The notes beneath the pieces are model-generated. The model made no database searches. It was not told the DNA's origin and saw only the letters and a program-made list of their open reading frames with translations. Positions 9,236 through 17,879 of a stretch of DNA of 64,000 nucleotides are shown one piece after another. The DNA comes from DASYQD01 sp963846495. Its GTDB lineage: Bacteria; Acidobacteriota; Thermoanaerobaculia; Multivoradales; JAIOJS01. The translations under genes were made by a program, and so were the position numbers. Location: contig CAWJWP010000012.1 of NCBI GenBank assembly GCA_963846495.1, positions 62,001 through 126,000 on the forward strand. The letters run 5' to 3'. How positions within the stretch are numbered: the stretch's first letter is position 1; every line of letters starts with the position of its first letter.

Positions 9236-9395
9236 GAGCGCGTCGAGGAGCAATCGACGTGCCTCGACGAGCCTCGGGATGCGTCGAATCGCGTCGATTC
9301 GCGTCGATTTCGAGCGCTGGCATGGGCCATGCGATAGGTGGTCGGCGTCCGGGCCCGCAGCCCACGACAATCACCACCAGTGAAGGAGCCCGAAG

Positions 9396-10412
9396 ATGAG
9401 TCGTACACGAGCTTTGACTGCCCTCGCCGCCTTGACGTTGCTCCCCGCTCTGGTGAGCGGTGGCTGCCGCGGTACCGAGGAGACCACTCAGACGGCGGCG
9501 GCGCCGACCCTCTCGCAGGAGGCCGGCCGTCCTCAGCAGGGGACGAATTGGGGCACCGACGCCCCGCCCGCGGTGACCGGCGCGCCGGGCTTCAACACTT
9601 ACGATCCGGCGGCGGCTGAGCGCGAGCGGCAGCTCGCCGAGCGCGAGGCGGCGGTGGCGCAGCGTGAGGCTGCGGTGGCGCAGCGCGAGGTAACGGCAAC
9701 CGCCGCCCCCGCTCCGCGCGTGGCGCCGCGCACGACGACGGCGCGCCGCACGAGCAGCACGCGGAGCACGCGCGCGAGCGCTCCGGCGCCGCGTCCGCGC
9801 ACCGAGACGGAGACCGCGTCGCGCGACACCTCGCCGCGCGAGGTCGAGCCGGCGCCGGCGCCGCGGCGTGAGCCCGAGCCGACCCGCGTCACCATTCCGG
9901 CCGGCACCAACATCGCCGCCGAGATCACCGACGGCGCGTCCACCGCGAATTCGCAGGTCGGCGACAGCGTCGCCGCCCGCGTCGCCGAGAACGTCTACGC
10001 CGGCGGTGAGCTGGCGATCCCCGCCGGCTCGCGTCTCTACGGCACGGTGACCGACGTGCAGGGCCTGCGTCGCGTCGGCGGCCGCGCCCGCCTCGCGGTG
10101 CGCTTCGACAGCGTCGAGCTGCCCAACGGCACGCGCGCTCCGATCTACGCCGCGTGGTCGGCGCAGGGGCGCAACGAGACCGGCCGCGACGCGGCGACGA
10201 TCGGCGGCGGCGCCGCCGGCGGCGCCGTGCTCGGCCGCGTGCTGAGCCGCGGCCGCCGGCAGGACGAGCGCACGGCGCAGGGCGCCGCGGTGGGTGCGGT
10301 GATCGGCACCGTCATCGCCGCGCGCAACCAGCGCAACGGCCAGGTGGAGCTGGCGACCGGCTCAACGGTCGACCTGACGCTCTCGGACACGGTGCGCATC
10401 ACGACAGGCTGA
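9396..10412 (+). CDS. Glycine-zipper lipoprotein with VirB10/TrbI-like beta domain
   Basis: 338 residues. The N-terminus MSRTRALTALAALTLLPALV ends in VSGGC, a lipobox, so membrane anchoring through Cys24 is likely. Residues 65-90 form a charged heptad-like repeat (REREAAVAQREAAVAQRE), followed by a long Pro/Ala/Arg/Thr-rich linker, then a folded domain (TIPAGTNIAAEITDG, AIPAGSRLYGTVTDV, AVRFDSVELPNGTRAP) reminiscent of the TrbI/VirB10 outer-membrane fold. A glycine zipper follows (GGGAAGGAVLGRVL, GAAVGAVIGTVIAA). The likely role is envelope structure. A ribosome binding site AAGGAGC (9382-9388) supports the ATG at 9396. Function is inferred from architecture only. Confidence 0.75.
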   Translation: MSRTRALTALAALTLLPALVSGGCRGTEETTQTAAAPTLSQEAGRPQQGTNWGTDAPPAVTGAPGFNTYDPAAAERERQLAEREAAVAQREAAVAQREVTATAAPAPRVAPRTTTARRTSSTRSTRASAPAPRPRTETETASRDTSPREVEPAPAPRREPEPTRVTIPAGTNIAAEITDGASTANSQVGDSVAARVAENVYAGGELAIPAGSRLYGTVTDVQGLRRVGGRARLAVRFDSVELPNGTRAPIYAAWSAQGRNETGRDAATIGGGAAGGAVLGRVLSRGRRQDERTAQGAAVGAVIGTVIAARNQRNGQVELATGSTVDLTLSDTVRITTG

Positions 10413-10432
10413 TACGCGAGACGCCTCAGACC

Positions 10433-10509
10433 GTCATTGCGAGGAGCGAAGCGACGAAGCAATCTCGATGATCGAGATCGCCACGGCCGCTTCGCCGCCT
10501 CGCGATGAC
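10433..10509. repeat. Dispersed palindromic repeat, copy 2
   Basis: Same design as copy 1: GTCATTGCGAGG at the left end, CCTCGCGATGAC at the right end, and a GATGATCGAGATCG centre. It lies 20 bases after the glycine-zipper gene stop and upstream of the strong hairpin at 10572-10663. Confidence 0.85.
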
Positions 10510-10571
10510 GAAGTCTGAAAGCGGCCGAGCGATCTCGATCTAGCGCTCTTCGTTCTTCAAGTCTCTCCCTC

Positions 10572-10663
10572 GGGGTGCCTGGCGCTCCGCCACCCCCTCT
10601 GCCCGGCGGACGGGATAGCCCCTCCCCCTCCGTCCGCGGGGCGCCAGGCACCCCGTCTTTTTT
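10572..10663 (+). terminator. Long nested hairpin followed by a T-run
   Basis: A perfect 14-base inverted repeat (GGGGTGCCTGGCGC at 10572-10585 and its complement at 10641-10654) encloses a second smaller inverted repeat (GGCGGACGG against CCGTCCGC). The outer stem is followed directly by GTCTTTTTT. The T-run is on the plus strand, so it suits termination of the 9396-10412 transcript, although it is 160 bases from that stop. The converging PP2C gene ends 23 bases further on. Confidence 0.7.
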
Positions 10664-10686
10664 CTCCGCCGCCGCAGATCGACGCC

Positions 10687-12345
10687 TCAGGAGGCGGTCG
10701 AAAGGGCGGTACGACGCGCCAGGAGAAGCGTGCGGTCGTCGCCCGGCGGGCGGCTGCCGACGAAGTCGGCCACGGCGCGATCGATGGCGTCGCAGAGCTC
10801 CGACGGCGAGGCGGAACGGTGCTCGCGGCAGACGGCGATCAGGTGCTCGAGGCCCAGCTCCTCGTCCGCTTCGTTCGCTGCCTCGGTGATGCCGTCGGTA
10901 TAGAGCACCAGCGTGTCGCCGGGCTCGAGCTGCACGGCGGCGGCGCGGTAGCTCATCCCCGGCAGCAGCCCGAGCGGCACGCCGGTGGGCCCCAGCTTCT
11001 CGACGTCGCCGCCGGCGCGCACGACGAGTCCCGGGTTGTGGCCGGCGTTGGCGTAGTCGACGCGGCCGCTGCCGCCGTCGAGGGTGGCGAGGAACGCCGT
11101 GGCGTACTTCTCGGCCGGCGTGCGCTGGAAGAGGAGGCGCGAGACGCGGGCGCAGATCTCCGCCGGCGGCTGCCCGTCCTCGATGGGCGCCGCCGAGAGC
11201 GCCTCGACCGAGGCCGCGAGCAGCGACGCCGCCATGCCCTTGCCGGCGACGTCGGCGATGAGCAGCACGCACTCGCTGCCGTCGCGGCGCAGCACCGCCT
11301 CGTAGAGGTCGCCCGAGACGTGGCGCGACGGCACGTTGCGCCCGCACAGCTCGAAGCCGGGCACGACGGGAAGCGTCGCCGGGATGAGCGCCTGCTGGAT
11401 GCGGCGGGCGAGGGCGAGCTCTTCCTCGAGCACGCGCCGCTGCGCCGCTTCTTCGAGCAGCGCTACGTTTCGCAACCGGATCGCGGCCACCGCGGCGAGC
11501 GACACCAGGAGCTGCAGGTCCTCCTCGCCGAACTGCCGCACGGCGGCGTTGGTGGTGAGGAGCACCATGCCCACCGCCGGCTCCCCCTCGGCGAGCAGCG
11601 GCGCCGCCACCAGCGAGCGGACGCCGGCAGCGAGCAAGCTCATCGAGCTGCGGAAGCGGGCGTCGCTCTGCGCGTCGAGCACCAGCGCCGCCACGCCCTT
11701 CTCGGTGACCTCCTGCGTCAGCCGCTGCGAAGCGAGGACGACCGCTTGCCCTCCGCCCCGCGAGCGACTTGCGACCGGCCGCATGCCGCCGACCGGATCG
11801 CGCAGGTAGATCGCCGCCTGCTCCGGCTGCAGATGGTCGAAGAGACGGTCGAGGATGAGCTGCAGCAGCTCGTTGAGCCCGAGCGCGCTGCCCAGGGCCT
11901 GGTGAACCTCGTTGAGCAGGCGCAGGCGCTCGGCGTAGCGCTCGAGCGTCGGCCGGTCGGTGCCGCCGGCGCCGCGGCTCGTCTCGAGCGCCAGCAGCTC
12001 GGCCACCGGCCGGAAGACCGTGTGGCCGCTCTCGAACTCGTCGAGCGGCTCCTCCTCGTCGCGCTGCACGGAGAGCGTGCTGCCCGAGATGCGGATGACG
12101 TCGCCCGGTCCGAGCGCCGTCGGCACCAGCACCGGCTGGCCGTTGAGCAGCGTGCCGTTGCGCGAGCCGAGGTCCTCGACCAGGTAGCGCTCGCCGTCGC
12201 GGAAGATGCGCGCGTGGTGGCGCGACAGGAAGCGGTCGGGCAGCGGCAGGTCGGAGCTCGACGAGCGCCCGATGACGCAGCTCTCCCCCTGGAAGAGGTG
12301 GTCGAACGGCGGCCCCTGCGGCGGCACTACGTGGAGGCGGAGCAC
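10687..12345 (-). CDS. FHA-GAF-PP2C (SpoIIE-type) serine phosphatase
   Basis: 552 residues from GTG at 12345 (LRLHVVPPQGPPF). Domain order: an N-terminal FHA domain, about residues 1-85 (CVIGRSSSSDLPLPD, LSRHHARIF, DLGSRNGTLLNG), which binds phosphothreonine; a GAF domain, about 150-300 (LLNEVHQALGSALGLNELL to AVAAIRLRNVALLEEA); then a short coiled linker ALARRIQQALIP and a PP2C/SpoIIE phosphatase (GDLYEAVLR, LLIADVAGKGMAASL, YANAGHNPGLV, LVLYTDGITEA, DDRTLLL) with its metal-binding aspartates. This is RsbU-like architecture, usually acting on anti-sigma-factor antagonists. It is divergent from the LeuB-like gene over an 79-base gap. No anti-sigma partner is adjacent. Confidence 0.92.
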   Translation of the reverse strand: MLRLHVVPPQGPPFDHLFQGESCVIGRSSSSDLPLPDRFLSRHHARIFRDGERYLVEDLGSRNGTLLNGQPVLVPTALGPGDVIRISGSTLSVQRDEEEPLDEFESGHTVFRPVAELLALETSRGAGGTDRPTLERYAERLRLLNEVHQALGSALGLNELLQLILDRLFDHLQPEQAAIYLRDPVGGMRPVASRSRGGGQAVVLASQRLTQEVTEKGVAALVLDAQSDARFRSSMSLLAAGVRSLVAAPLLAEGEPAVGMVLLTTNAAVRQFGEEDLQLLVSLAAVAAIRLRNVALLEEAAQRRVLEEELALARRIQQALIPATLPVVPGFELCGRNVPSRHVSGDLYEAVLRRDGSECVLLIADVAGKGMAASLLAASVEALSAAPIEDGQPPAEICARVSRLLFQRTPAEKYATAFLATLDGGSGRVDYANAGHNPGLVVRAGGDVEKLGPTGVPLGLLPGMSYRAAAVQLEPGDTLVLYTDGITEAANEADEELGLEHLIAVCREHRSASPSELCDAIDRAVADFVGSRPPGDDRTLLLARRTALSTAS

Positions 12346-12424
12346 GGCGCGGATTCTAGGGGAGCAGGCGCTGGCGGCGGCTGGCGGGCGCTCTGAATCC
12401 TCTCTGCTAGCATCGCCGCCCGTC

Positions 12425-13534
12425 ATGCCACAACAGCAATCGCCTCGTCCGCATCCTCGCGATCGCCGTCCGCAACGCATCGCCGTGCTGCCGGGAGACG
12501 GCATCGGCGTCGACGTCACCGCCGAGGCAATCAAGGTCCTCGAGGCCGCCGCCGAGCGCTGGTCGCTGCCGATCGAGCTCGAGCGTTTCCCGTGGAGCGC
12601 CGACCACTACCTCTCGACGGGAGTGACCATCCCCGAGGGCGCCTTCGCCGACCTGCGCGAGCGCTTCTCGGCCATCTTCATCGGCGCCTACGGCGACCCG
12701 CGGGTGCCCGACATGAAGCACGCCGCCGACATCCTGCTCGGCACCCGCTTCAAGCTCGACCTCTTCATCAACCTGCGGCCGATCAAGCTCTACGACGAGC
12801 GGCTCTGCCCGTTGAAGGGGAAGCGGGTCGAGGACGTCGACATGGTGGTCTTCCGCGAGAACACCGAGGGCGCCTACGTCGGCGCCGGCGGCACCTTCAA
12901 GACCGGCACGGCCGACGAGATCGACGTGCAGGAGGAGATCCACACCCGCAAGGGCGTCGAGCGCATCATCCGCGCTGCCTTCGACTACGCGGCGCAGCAC
13001 GGGCGCCGCGAGGTGTGCATGGCCGACAAGAGCAACGCCATGCGCTTCGCCGGCGACCTCTGGCAGCGCTGCTTCCACGAGATCGCGGACGAGTACCCGC
13101 AGATCACCTCGCGTCACCTCTACGTCGACGCCCTCACCATGCAGATGGTGAAGGCGCCCGAGAGCTTCGACGTCATCGTCACCAACAACATGTTCGGCGA
13201 CATCGTCACCGACCTCGGCGCGGCGCTGCAGGGCGGGCTCGGCGTCGCCGGCTCGGCCAACCTCCACCCGGGCGAGGTGTCGATGTTCGAGCCGGTGCAC
13301 GGCTCGGCGCCGAAGTACGCCGGCACCGGCCGCGCCAACCCGGTGGGCGCGATCCTGTCGCTGGGGCTGATGCTCGACTACCTCGGGCACGGCGAGGCGG
13401 CGGCCGAGGTCGAGCGCGCGGTGGCGCAGAGCCTGCGCGACGGGAAGACGACGGCCGACCTCGGTGGCAGTCTCACGACTTCCGACGTGGGCGATCTCAT
13501 CGCCCGCGCCATCGCCCAGCCCGTGCAGGTGTAG
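12425..13534 (+). CDS. Isocitrate/isopropylmalate dehydrogenase family enzyme
   Basis: 369 residues from ATG at 12425. It is a beta-decarboxylating NAD(P)-dependent dehydrogenase: IAVLPGDGIGVDVTAEAI at the start, INLRPIKLY and VVFRENTEGAYVG in the substrate-binding region, MADKSNAMRF, then VTNNMFGDIVTDLGAALQGG with the metal-binding aspartates and FEPVHGSAPKYAGTGRANPVGA around the cofactor. The length matches LeuB. It lies seven bases upstream of a LeuA-like gene, so the pair probably carries out successive condensation and oxidative decarboxylation of a 2-oxoacid. Whether that is leucine synthesis or another branch (homocitrate-type, tartrate or malate derivative) cannot be decided here. Confidence 0.88.
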   Translation: MPQQQSPRPHPRDRRPQRIAVLPGDGIGVDVTAEAIKVLEAAAERWSLPIELERFPWSADHYLSTGVTIPEGAFADLRERFSAIFIGAYGDPRVPDMKHAADILLGTRFKLDLFINLRPIKLYDERLCPLKGKRVEDVDMVVFRENTEGAYVGAGGTFKTGTADEIDVQEEIHTRKGVERIIRAAFDYAAQHGRREVCMADKSNAMRFAGDLWQRCFHEIADEYPQITSRHLYVDALTMQMVKAPESFDVIVTNNMFGDIVTDLGAALQGGLGVAGSANLHPGEVSMFEPVHGSAPKYAGTGRANPVGAILSLGLMLDYLGHGEAAAEVERAVAQSLRDGKTTADLGGSLTTSDVGDLIARAIAQPVQV

Positions 13535-13541
13535 CGCCGCC

Positions 13542-14819
13542 ATGGCGCTCTCGGAAGCCGACCTCATCTACGACTGGAACCGCGCCGGCGGGGGCGAGAT
13601 GCGGCCGGCGCGCGGCCGCGTCGAGCTCAACGACGAGACGCTGCGCGACGGCCTGCAGTCGCCGTCGGTGCGCGCGCCTTCGATCGAGCAGAAGCTCGGC
13701 ATCCTGCACGAGATGGTGGCGCTCGGCATCGACGCGCTCGATCTCGGCCTGCCGGGCGCCGGGCCGCACGTCGTGCGCGACGTGCTCGCGCTGGCGAAGG
13801 AGATCGCCGACCAGCGCCTGCCGATCGCGCCCAACTGCGCGGCGCGCACGGTCGAGGCCGACATCAAGCCGATCGTCGAGATCTCGCAGCAGGCGGGCAT
13901 CGCGATCGAGGCGGCCTGCTTCATCGGCTCCTCGCCCATCCGCCAGTACGCCGAGGGGTGGACGCTCGACCGCATGCTCGAGCTGTCGGAGAAGGCGGTG
14001 TCGTTCGCGGCCAAGCAGGGACTGCCGGTCATGTTCGTCACCGAGGACACGACGCGCGCCAACCCCGACGACCTGCGACGCCTCTACACGACGGCGGTCG
14101 AGGCAGGCGCGCGGCGCGTCTGCGTCGCCGACACCGTCGGCCACGCCACGCCTGAAGGCGCGCGGGCGCTGACGAAGTTCATCCGCGACGTCGTCGACGC
14201 GACCGGCGAGGACGTCAAGGTCGACTGGCACGGCCACCGCGACCGCGGGCTCGGCGAGATCAACGCCCTGGCGTCCGCGGCGGCGGGCGCTGATCGGCTC
14301 CACGGCACGGCGCTCGGCGTCGGCGAGCGAGTCGGCAACGCGCCGATGGACCTGCTGCTCGTCAACTTCGTGCTGCTGGGCTGGCGCGACTACGACCTCA
14401 CGCGGCTGCCCGAGTACTGTCGCCTGGTGGCCGAAGCGACGGGCGTGCCGTTCCCCGACAACTGGCCGGTCGTCGGCATCGACGCGTTCCGCACCGGCAC
14501 CGGCGTCCACGCCGCCGCCATCCTCAAGGCGCGCGCCAAGGGCGACGACTGGCTCGCCGACCGCATCTACTCGGGCGTCCCGGCGAGCCTCGTCGGCCGC
14601 CGCCAACTCGTCGAGGTCGGCCCCATGAGCGGCGAGTCCAACGTCATCTTCTGGCTGCAGTCGCACGCCATCGAGCCGCGCCCCGAGCTTGTCGCGGCGA
14701 TCTTCCAGCGCGCCAAGGCGTCGACCTCGGTGCTTGGCGAGGAGGAGCTCCTCGCGCTCTGCGGCGAGCACGGCACCGCGACGGGCGGAGCCGCGTCGGC
14801 GGGTGTTCGGGTGGGCTGA
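13542..14819 (+). CDS. 2-isopropylmalate / homocitrate synthase family (HMGL-like) enzyme
   Basis: 425 residues from ATG at 13542, seven bases after the LeuB-like gene. It is an HMGL-like TIM barrel with the signature LNDETLRDGLQSPSV, the barrel strands DALDLGLPGAGPH, MFVTEDTTRANPDD, VCVADTVGHATPEG, the metal-binding DWHGHRDRGLGEINAL and LHGTALGVGERVGN. It condenses acetyl-CoA with a 2-oxoacid. At 425 residues it has no room for the roughly 120-residue LeuA regulatory domain that mediates leucine feedback inhibition. That makes an unregulated or non-leucine role plausible; the C-terminus contains a helical accessory segment (FRTGTGVHAAAILKARAK) as in homocitrate and isopropylmalate synthases. 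Confidence 0.87.
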   Translation: MALSEADLIYDWNRAGGGEMRPARGRVELNDETLRDGLQSPSVRAPSIEQKLGILHEMVALGIDALDLGLPGAGPHVVRDVLALAKEIADQRLPIAPNCAARTVEADIKPIVEISQQAGIAIEAACFIGSSPIRQYAEGWTLDRMLELSEKAVSFAAKQGLPVMFVTEDTTRANPDDLRRLYTTAVEAGARRVCVADTVGHATPEGARALTKFIRDVVDATGEDVKVDWHGHRDRGLGEINALASAAAGADRLHGTALGVGERVGNAPMDLLLVNFVLLGWRDYDLTRLPEYCRLVAEATGVPFPDNWPVVGIDAFRTGTGVHAAAILKARAKGDDWLADRIYSGVPASLVGRRQLVEVGPMSGESNVIFWLQSHAIEPRPELVAAIFQRAKASTSVLGEEELLALCGEHGTATGGAASAGVRVG

Positions 14820-14880
14820 AAGCCCGGGCTGGTAAAATCGCGCGTCGCCGCACCCGCGGCCCCCACTCCCAGAGGAAGCC

Positions 14881-15522
14881 ATGATCCTGGAACGTTTCAC
14901 GGTCGGTCCGTTCGCCGAGAACTGCTACTTGGTCGGCAAGGCGCCGCGGGTGGCGATCGTCGATCCGGGGGGCGAGAGCGACCGCATCGCCGAAGTGATC
15001 GAGGCGCGCGGCTGGAAGCCGGAGGCGATCCTCCTCACGCACGGGCACATCGACCACGTGGCGCACTGTTGCCACATGGCCGAGCGCTACGGCATCCCCG
15101 CCTACATCCACCGCGCCGACCTCTTCCTCCTTCGCACCGCCCAGTTCCCCGAGTTCGCCAACATGCTCCAAGCACGCCCGTGCCCGGAGCCTGCCGGCTA
15201 CCTCGAAGAGGGCACGCCGGTCGAGGTCGCCGGCCTCAAGCTGCGCGTCCTCCACACGCCCGGGCACACGCCGGGCAGCGTCTGCCTCCTCGACGAGGAG
15301 AGCGGCGAGGCGCTCGTCGGCGACACCGTCTTCTACCGCGGCATCGGCCGCACCGACCTGCCCGGCGGCGACTTCGCCCAGCTCGCCGAGTCGGTGCGCG
15401 ACAGGCTGTTCGCCGTCGAGGGCGACTTCCGTCTCTGGCCGGGCCACGGCCCGGAGACGCGGCTCGAGGAAGAGCGGCAGGAGAACCCGTTCTTCGGCGC
15501 CAACATCTGCGCCTTGGTCTAG
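14881..15522 (+). CDS. Glyoxalase-II-like MBL-fold hydrolase
   Basis: 213 residues with an AGAGGAAG ribosome binding site before the ATG at 14881. All MBL motifs are present: THGHIDHVAH (the HxHxDH zinc motif), LRVLHTPGHTPGSVCLL, GDTVFYRGIGRTDLPGGD with the bridging aspartate, and LWPGHGPETRLEEERQENPFF. The last motif and overall length fit the hydroxyacylglutathione-hydrolase-like YcbL group, cytosolic thioester hydrolases. The substrate is unknown. It follows the LeuA-like gene by 61 bases and may be cotranscribed. Confidence 0.9.
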   Translation: MILERFTVGPFAENCYLVGKAPRVAIVDPGGESDRIAEVIEARGWKPEAILLTHGHIDHVAHCCHMAERYGIPAYIHRADLFLLRTAQFPEFANMLQARPCPEPAGYLEEGTPVEVAGLKLRVLHTPGHTPGSVCLLDEESGEALVGDTVFYRGIGRTDLPGGDFAQLAESVRDRLFAVEGDFRLWPGHGPETRLEEERQENPFFGANICALV

Positions 15523-15604
15523 GTCTCTCGGCCCCGTCCTCTCGTCTCCAAGACCGGGGCGCCTCCCGGAAAATCACATGCGCGGCTTTCTCAGGAGTGA
15601 AATC

Positions 15605-17692
15605 GTGAATCGGAAAACCCTCGCCTTCGCGTTTGTCGCGTTCTTCGTCCTGCTGACGGCGCCGGCTCTCCACGCCGCCGACGTTCCCGACGAGCACCAG
15701 TGGCTCGAAGAAGTGCAAGGGGAGCGCGCCCTCGCCTGGGCGAAGGAGCACAACGCTCGCACCGTCGCCGAGCTCGAGGCGCGGCCCGAGTTCAAGCCGA
15801 TCTACGACCGCACGCTCGAGATCCTCGACTCCAAGGACAAGATCCCCTCGCCCAGCCTCCTCGGCGACACCGTCTACAACTTCTGGAAGGACGACAAACA
15901 CGAGCGCGGCATCTGGCGCCGGACCTCGATCGACTCGTACCGCGGCGCGCAGCCGCAGTGGGAGACCGTCGTCGACGTCGACGCCTTGGCCGCCAGCGAA
16001 GGCCAGCCCTGGGTCTGGAAGGGCGCGAACTGCCTGCCGCCGGCGTACAAGCGCTGCCTGGTGTCGCTGTCGCGCGGCGGCGCCGACGCCATCGAGGTGC
16101 GCGAGCTCGACACGACGACGAAGTCGTTCGTCGCCGGCGGCTTCACGCTGCCGGAGGCGAAGTCGTCGACCGGGTGGCGCAGCGAGGACGAGATCTGGGT
16201 GGGCACCAACTTCGGCGCGGGGTCGCTGACGACGTCCGGCTACCCGAACATCATCAAGCTGTGGAAGCGGGGCACGCCGCTCGCCGACGCTCGCGTCGTC
16301 TACACCGGCGAAGCGACCGACGTCGGCAGCTTCGGCTTCACCGCGTACACGGCCGACGGGCGCTACGACCTGGTGCAGCGCATCCCGGCGTTCTACCGCC
16401 AGGAGAGCTACCTGCTCCTCGGCGAGCGGCTGGTGCGGATCGACGTTCCCGAAGACGCCGACATCCGCTTCTTCTGGAAGGACCAGATCGGCATCTCGCT
16501 GCGCACCGACTGGACGCCTGGCGGCACGACGTACCGAGCCGGCTCGCTGCTCGCCGTCGATCTGGACGACCTCCTCGCCGGCCGGCGCTCGTTTGCCGTG
16601 CTGTTCGAGCCCACCGCGCGCGTTTCGCTCGACGGCGTCTCGACGACGCGCGAGCGCGTGCTCGTCGCCACCCTCGACAACGTGCGCAGCAAGCTGGCGT
16701 CGCACACGCTCGTCGACGGCAAGTGGCAGCGCGAGGAGATCGCGTTGCCGGGGCTGGGCACCAGCTCGGTGTCGACGGCGAGCGACGAGCGCGACACCTT
16801 CTTCCTGAGCTACCAGGATTTCCTCACCCCTTCGTCGCTTTGGCTGGTCGACGCCGGCCGCAGCCCGGAGAAGGTGAAGACGATGCCGGCGTTCTTCGAC
16901 GCCGGCGGGATGGTGGTCTCGCAGCACGAAGCCACCTCGAAGGACGGCGCCCGCATCCCTTACTTCGTCGTGGCGCCGAAGGGTTTCGTCGCCGACGGGA
17001 CGGCGCCGACGTTGCTCTACGGCTACGGCGGCTTCGAGAACTCCGAGGTGCCGCGCTACTCGGGCACGATCGGGAACGCCTGGCTCGCTCGCGGCGGCGT
17101 CTATGCGCTCGCCAACATCCGCGGCGGCGGCGAGTTCGGGCCGGCGTGGCACGAGGCGGCGCTCAAGGAGAAGCGGATCAAGTCGTTCGAGGACTTCATC
17201 GCCGTCGCCGAGGACCTGGTGGCGCGCAAGGTCACCGCGCCGTCGCACCTCGGCATCATGGGCGGCTCGCAGGGCGGCCTGCTGGTGGGCGGCAGCTTCA
17301 CCATGCGGCCCGACCTCTTCGGCGCCGTGGTGGCGGCGGTGCCGCTCGCCGACATGCGGCGCTTCAACCAGCTGCTCGCCGGCGCCTCGTGGATGGCGGA
17401 GTACGGCAATCCCGACAAGCCCGAGCAGTGGGCCTACATCCAGACCTGGTCGCCGTACCACCTCGTCCGCAAGGACGCCCGCTACCCGACGCCGTTCTAC
17501 TGGACCAACACGCGCGACGACCGCGTCCACCCCGGGCACGCGCGCAAGATGGTGGCGAAGATGGAGGCGCTCGGGCACCCGATCTACTACTTCGAGAACG
17601 TCGAAGGCGGCCACGGCTCGGGCACGGTGAACAAGCAGACCGCCTACGTCCGGGCGCTCGAGTACGCGTACCTCTGGAAGATGCTGCGGTAG
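15605..17692 (+). CDS. Secreted prolyl oligopeptidase family S9 peptidase
   Basis: About 695 residues. A GTG at 15605, preceded by AGGAGTGA (15594-15601), gives the signal peptide NRKTLAFAFVAFFVLLTAPA with a cleavage site near ALHAAD, so the enzyme is exported. An N-terminal seven-bladed propeller (DEHQWLEEVQGERALAW, the canonical opening of the family) is followed by an alpha/beta-hydrolase domain with GGSQGGLLVG (nucleophile Ser), NTRDDRVHPGHARKM (Asp) and EGGHGSG (His). It cleaves short proline-containing peptides. It is monocistronic to judge by the gaps on either side, and the accessory cassette begins just downstream. Confidence 0.93.
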   Translation: MNRKTLAFAFVAFFVLLTAPALHAADVPDEHQWLEEVQGERALAWAKEHNARTVAELEARPEFKPIYDRTLEILDSKDKIPSPSLLGDTVYNFWKDDKHERGIWRRTSIDSYRGAQPQWETVVDVDALAASEGQPWVWKGANCLPPAYKRCLVSLSRGGADAIEVRELDTTTKSFVAGGFTLPEAKSSTGWRSEDEIWVGTNFGAGSLTTSGYPNIIKLWKRGTPLADARVVYTGEATDVGSFGFTAYTADGRYDLVQRIPAFYRQESYLLLGERLVRIDVPEDADIRFFWKDQIGISLRTDWTPGGTTYRAGSLLAVDLDDLLAGRRSFAVLFEPTARVSLDGVSTTRERVLVATLDNVRSKLASHTLVDGKWQREEIALPGLGTSSVSTASDERDTFFLSYQDFLTPSSLWLVDAGRSPEKVKTMPAFFDAGGMVVSQHEATSKDGARIPYFVVAPKGFVADGTAPTLLYGYGGFENSEVPRYSGTIGNAWLARGGVYALANIRGGGEFGPAWHEAALKEKRIKSFEDFIAVAEDLVARKVTAPSHLGIMGGSQGGLLVGGSFTMRPDLFGAVVAAVPLADMRRFNQLLAGASWMAEYGNPDKPEQWAYIQTWSPYHLVRKDARYPTPFYWTNTRDDRVHPGHARKMVAKMEALGHPIYYFENVEGGHGSGTVNKQTAYVRALEYAYLWKMLR

Positions 17693-17879
17693 CGGCGGCG
17701 ACTAGTTGACCGCTACCGAGACGTGTCGGCGACCCGTCCCGGCGATCGCAGCCTGACCTGCACAGCCGGCACCGAATGGGCCCGCGCACGGCGCAGGCGG
17801 CGGCCGCCTGGTGGCCATCGTGGTCAAGGGCCACTACGGATTGACTTCCTATCCCAACGGTGGATCACTAAGAGGCGCA

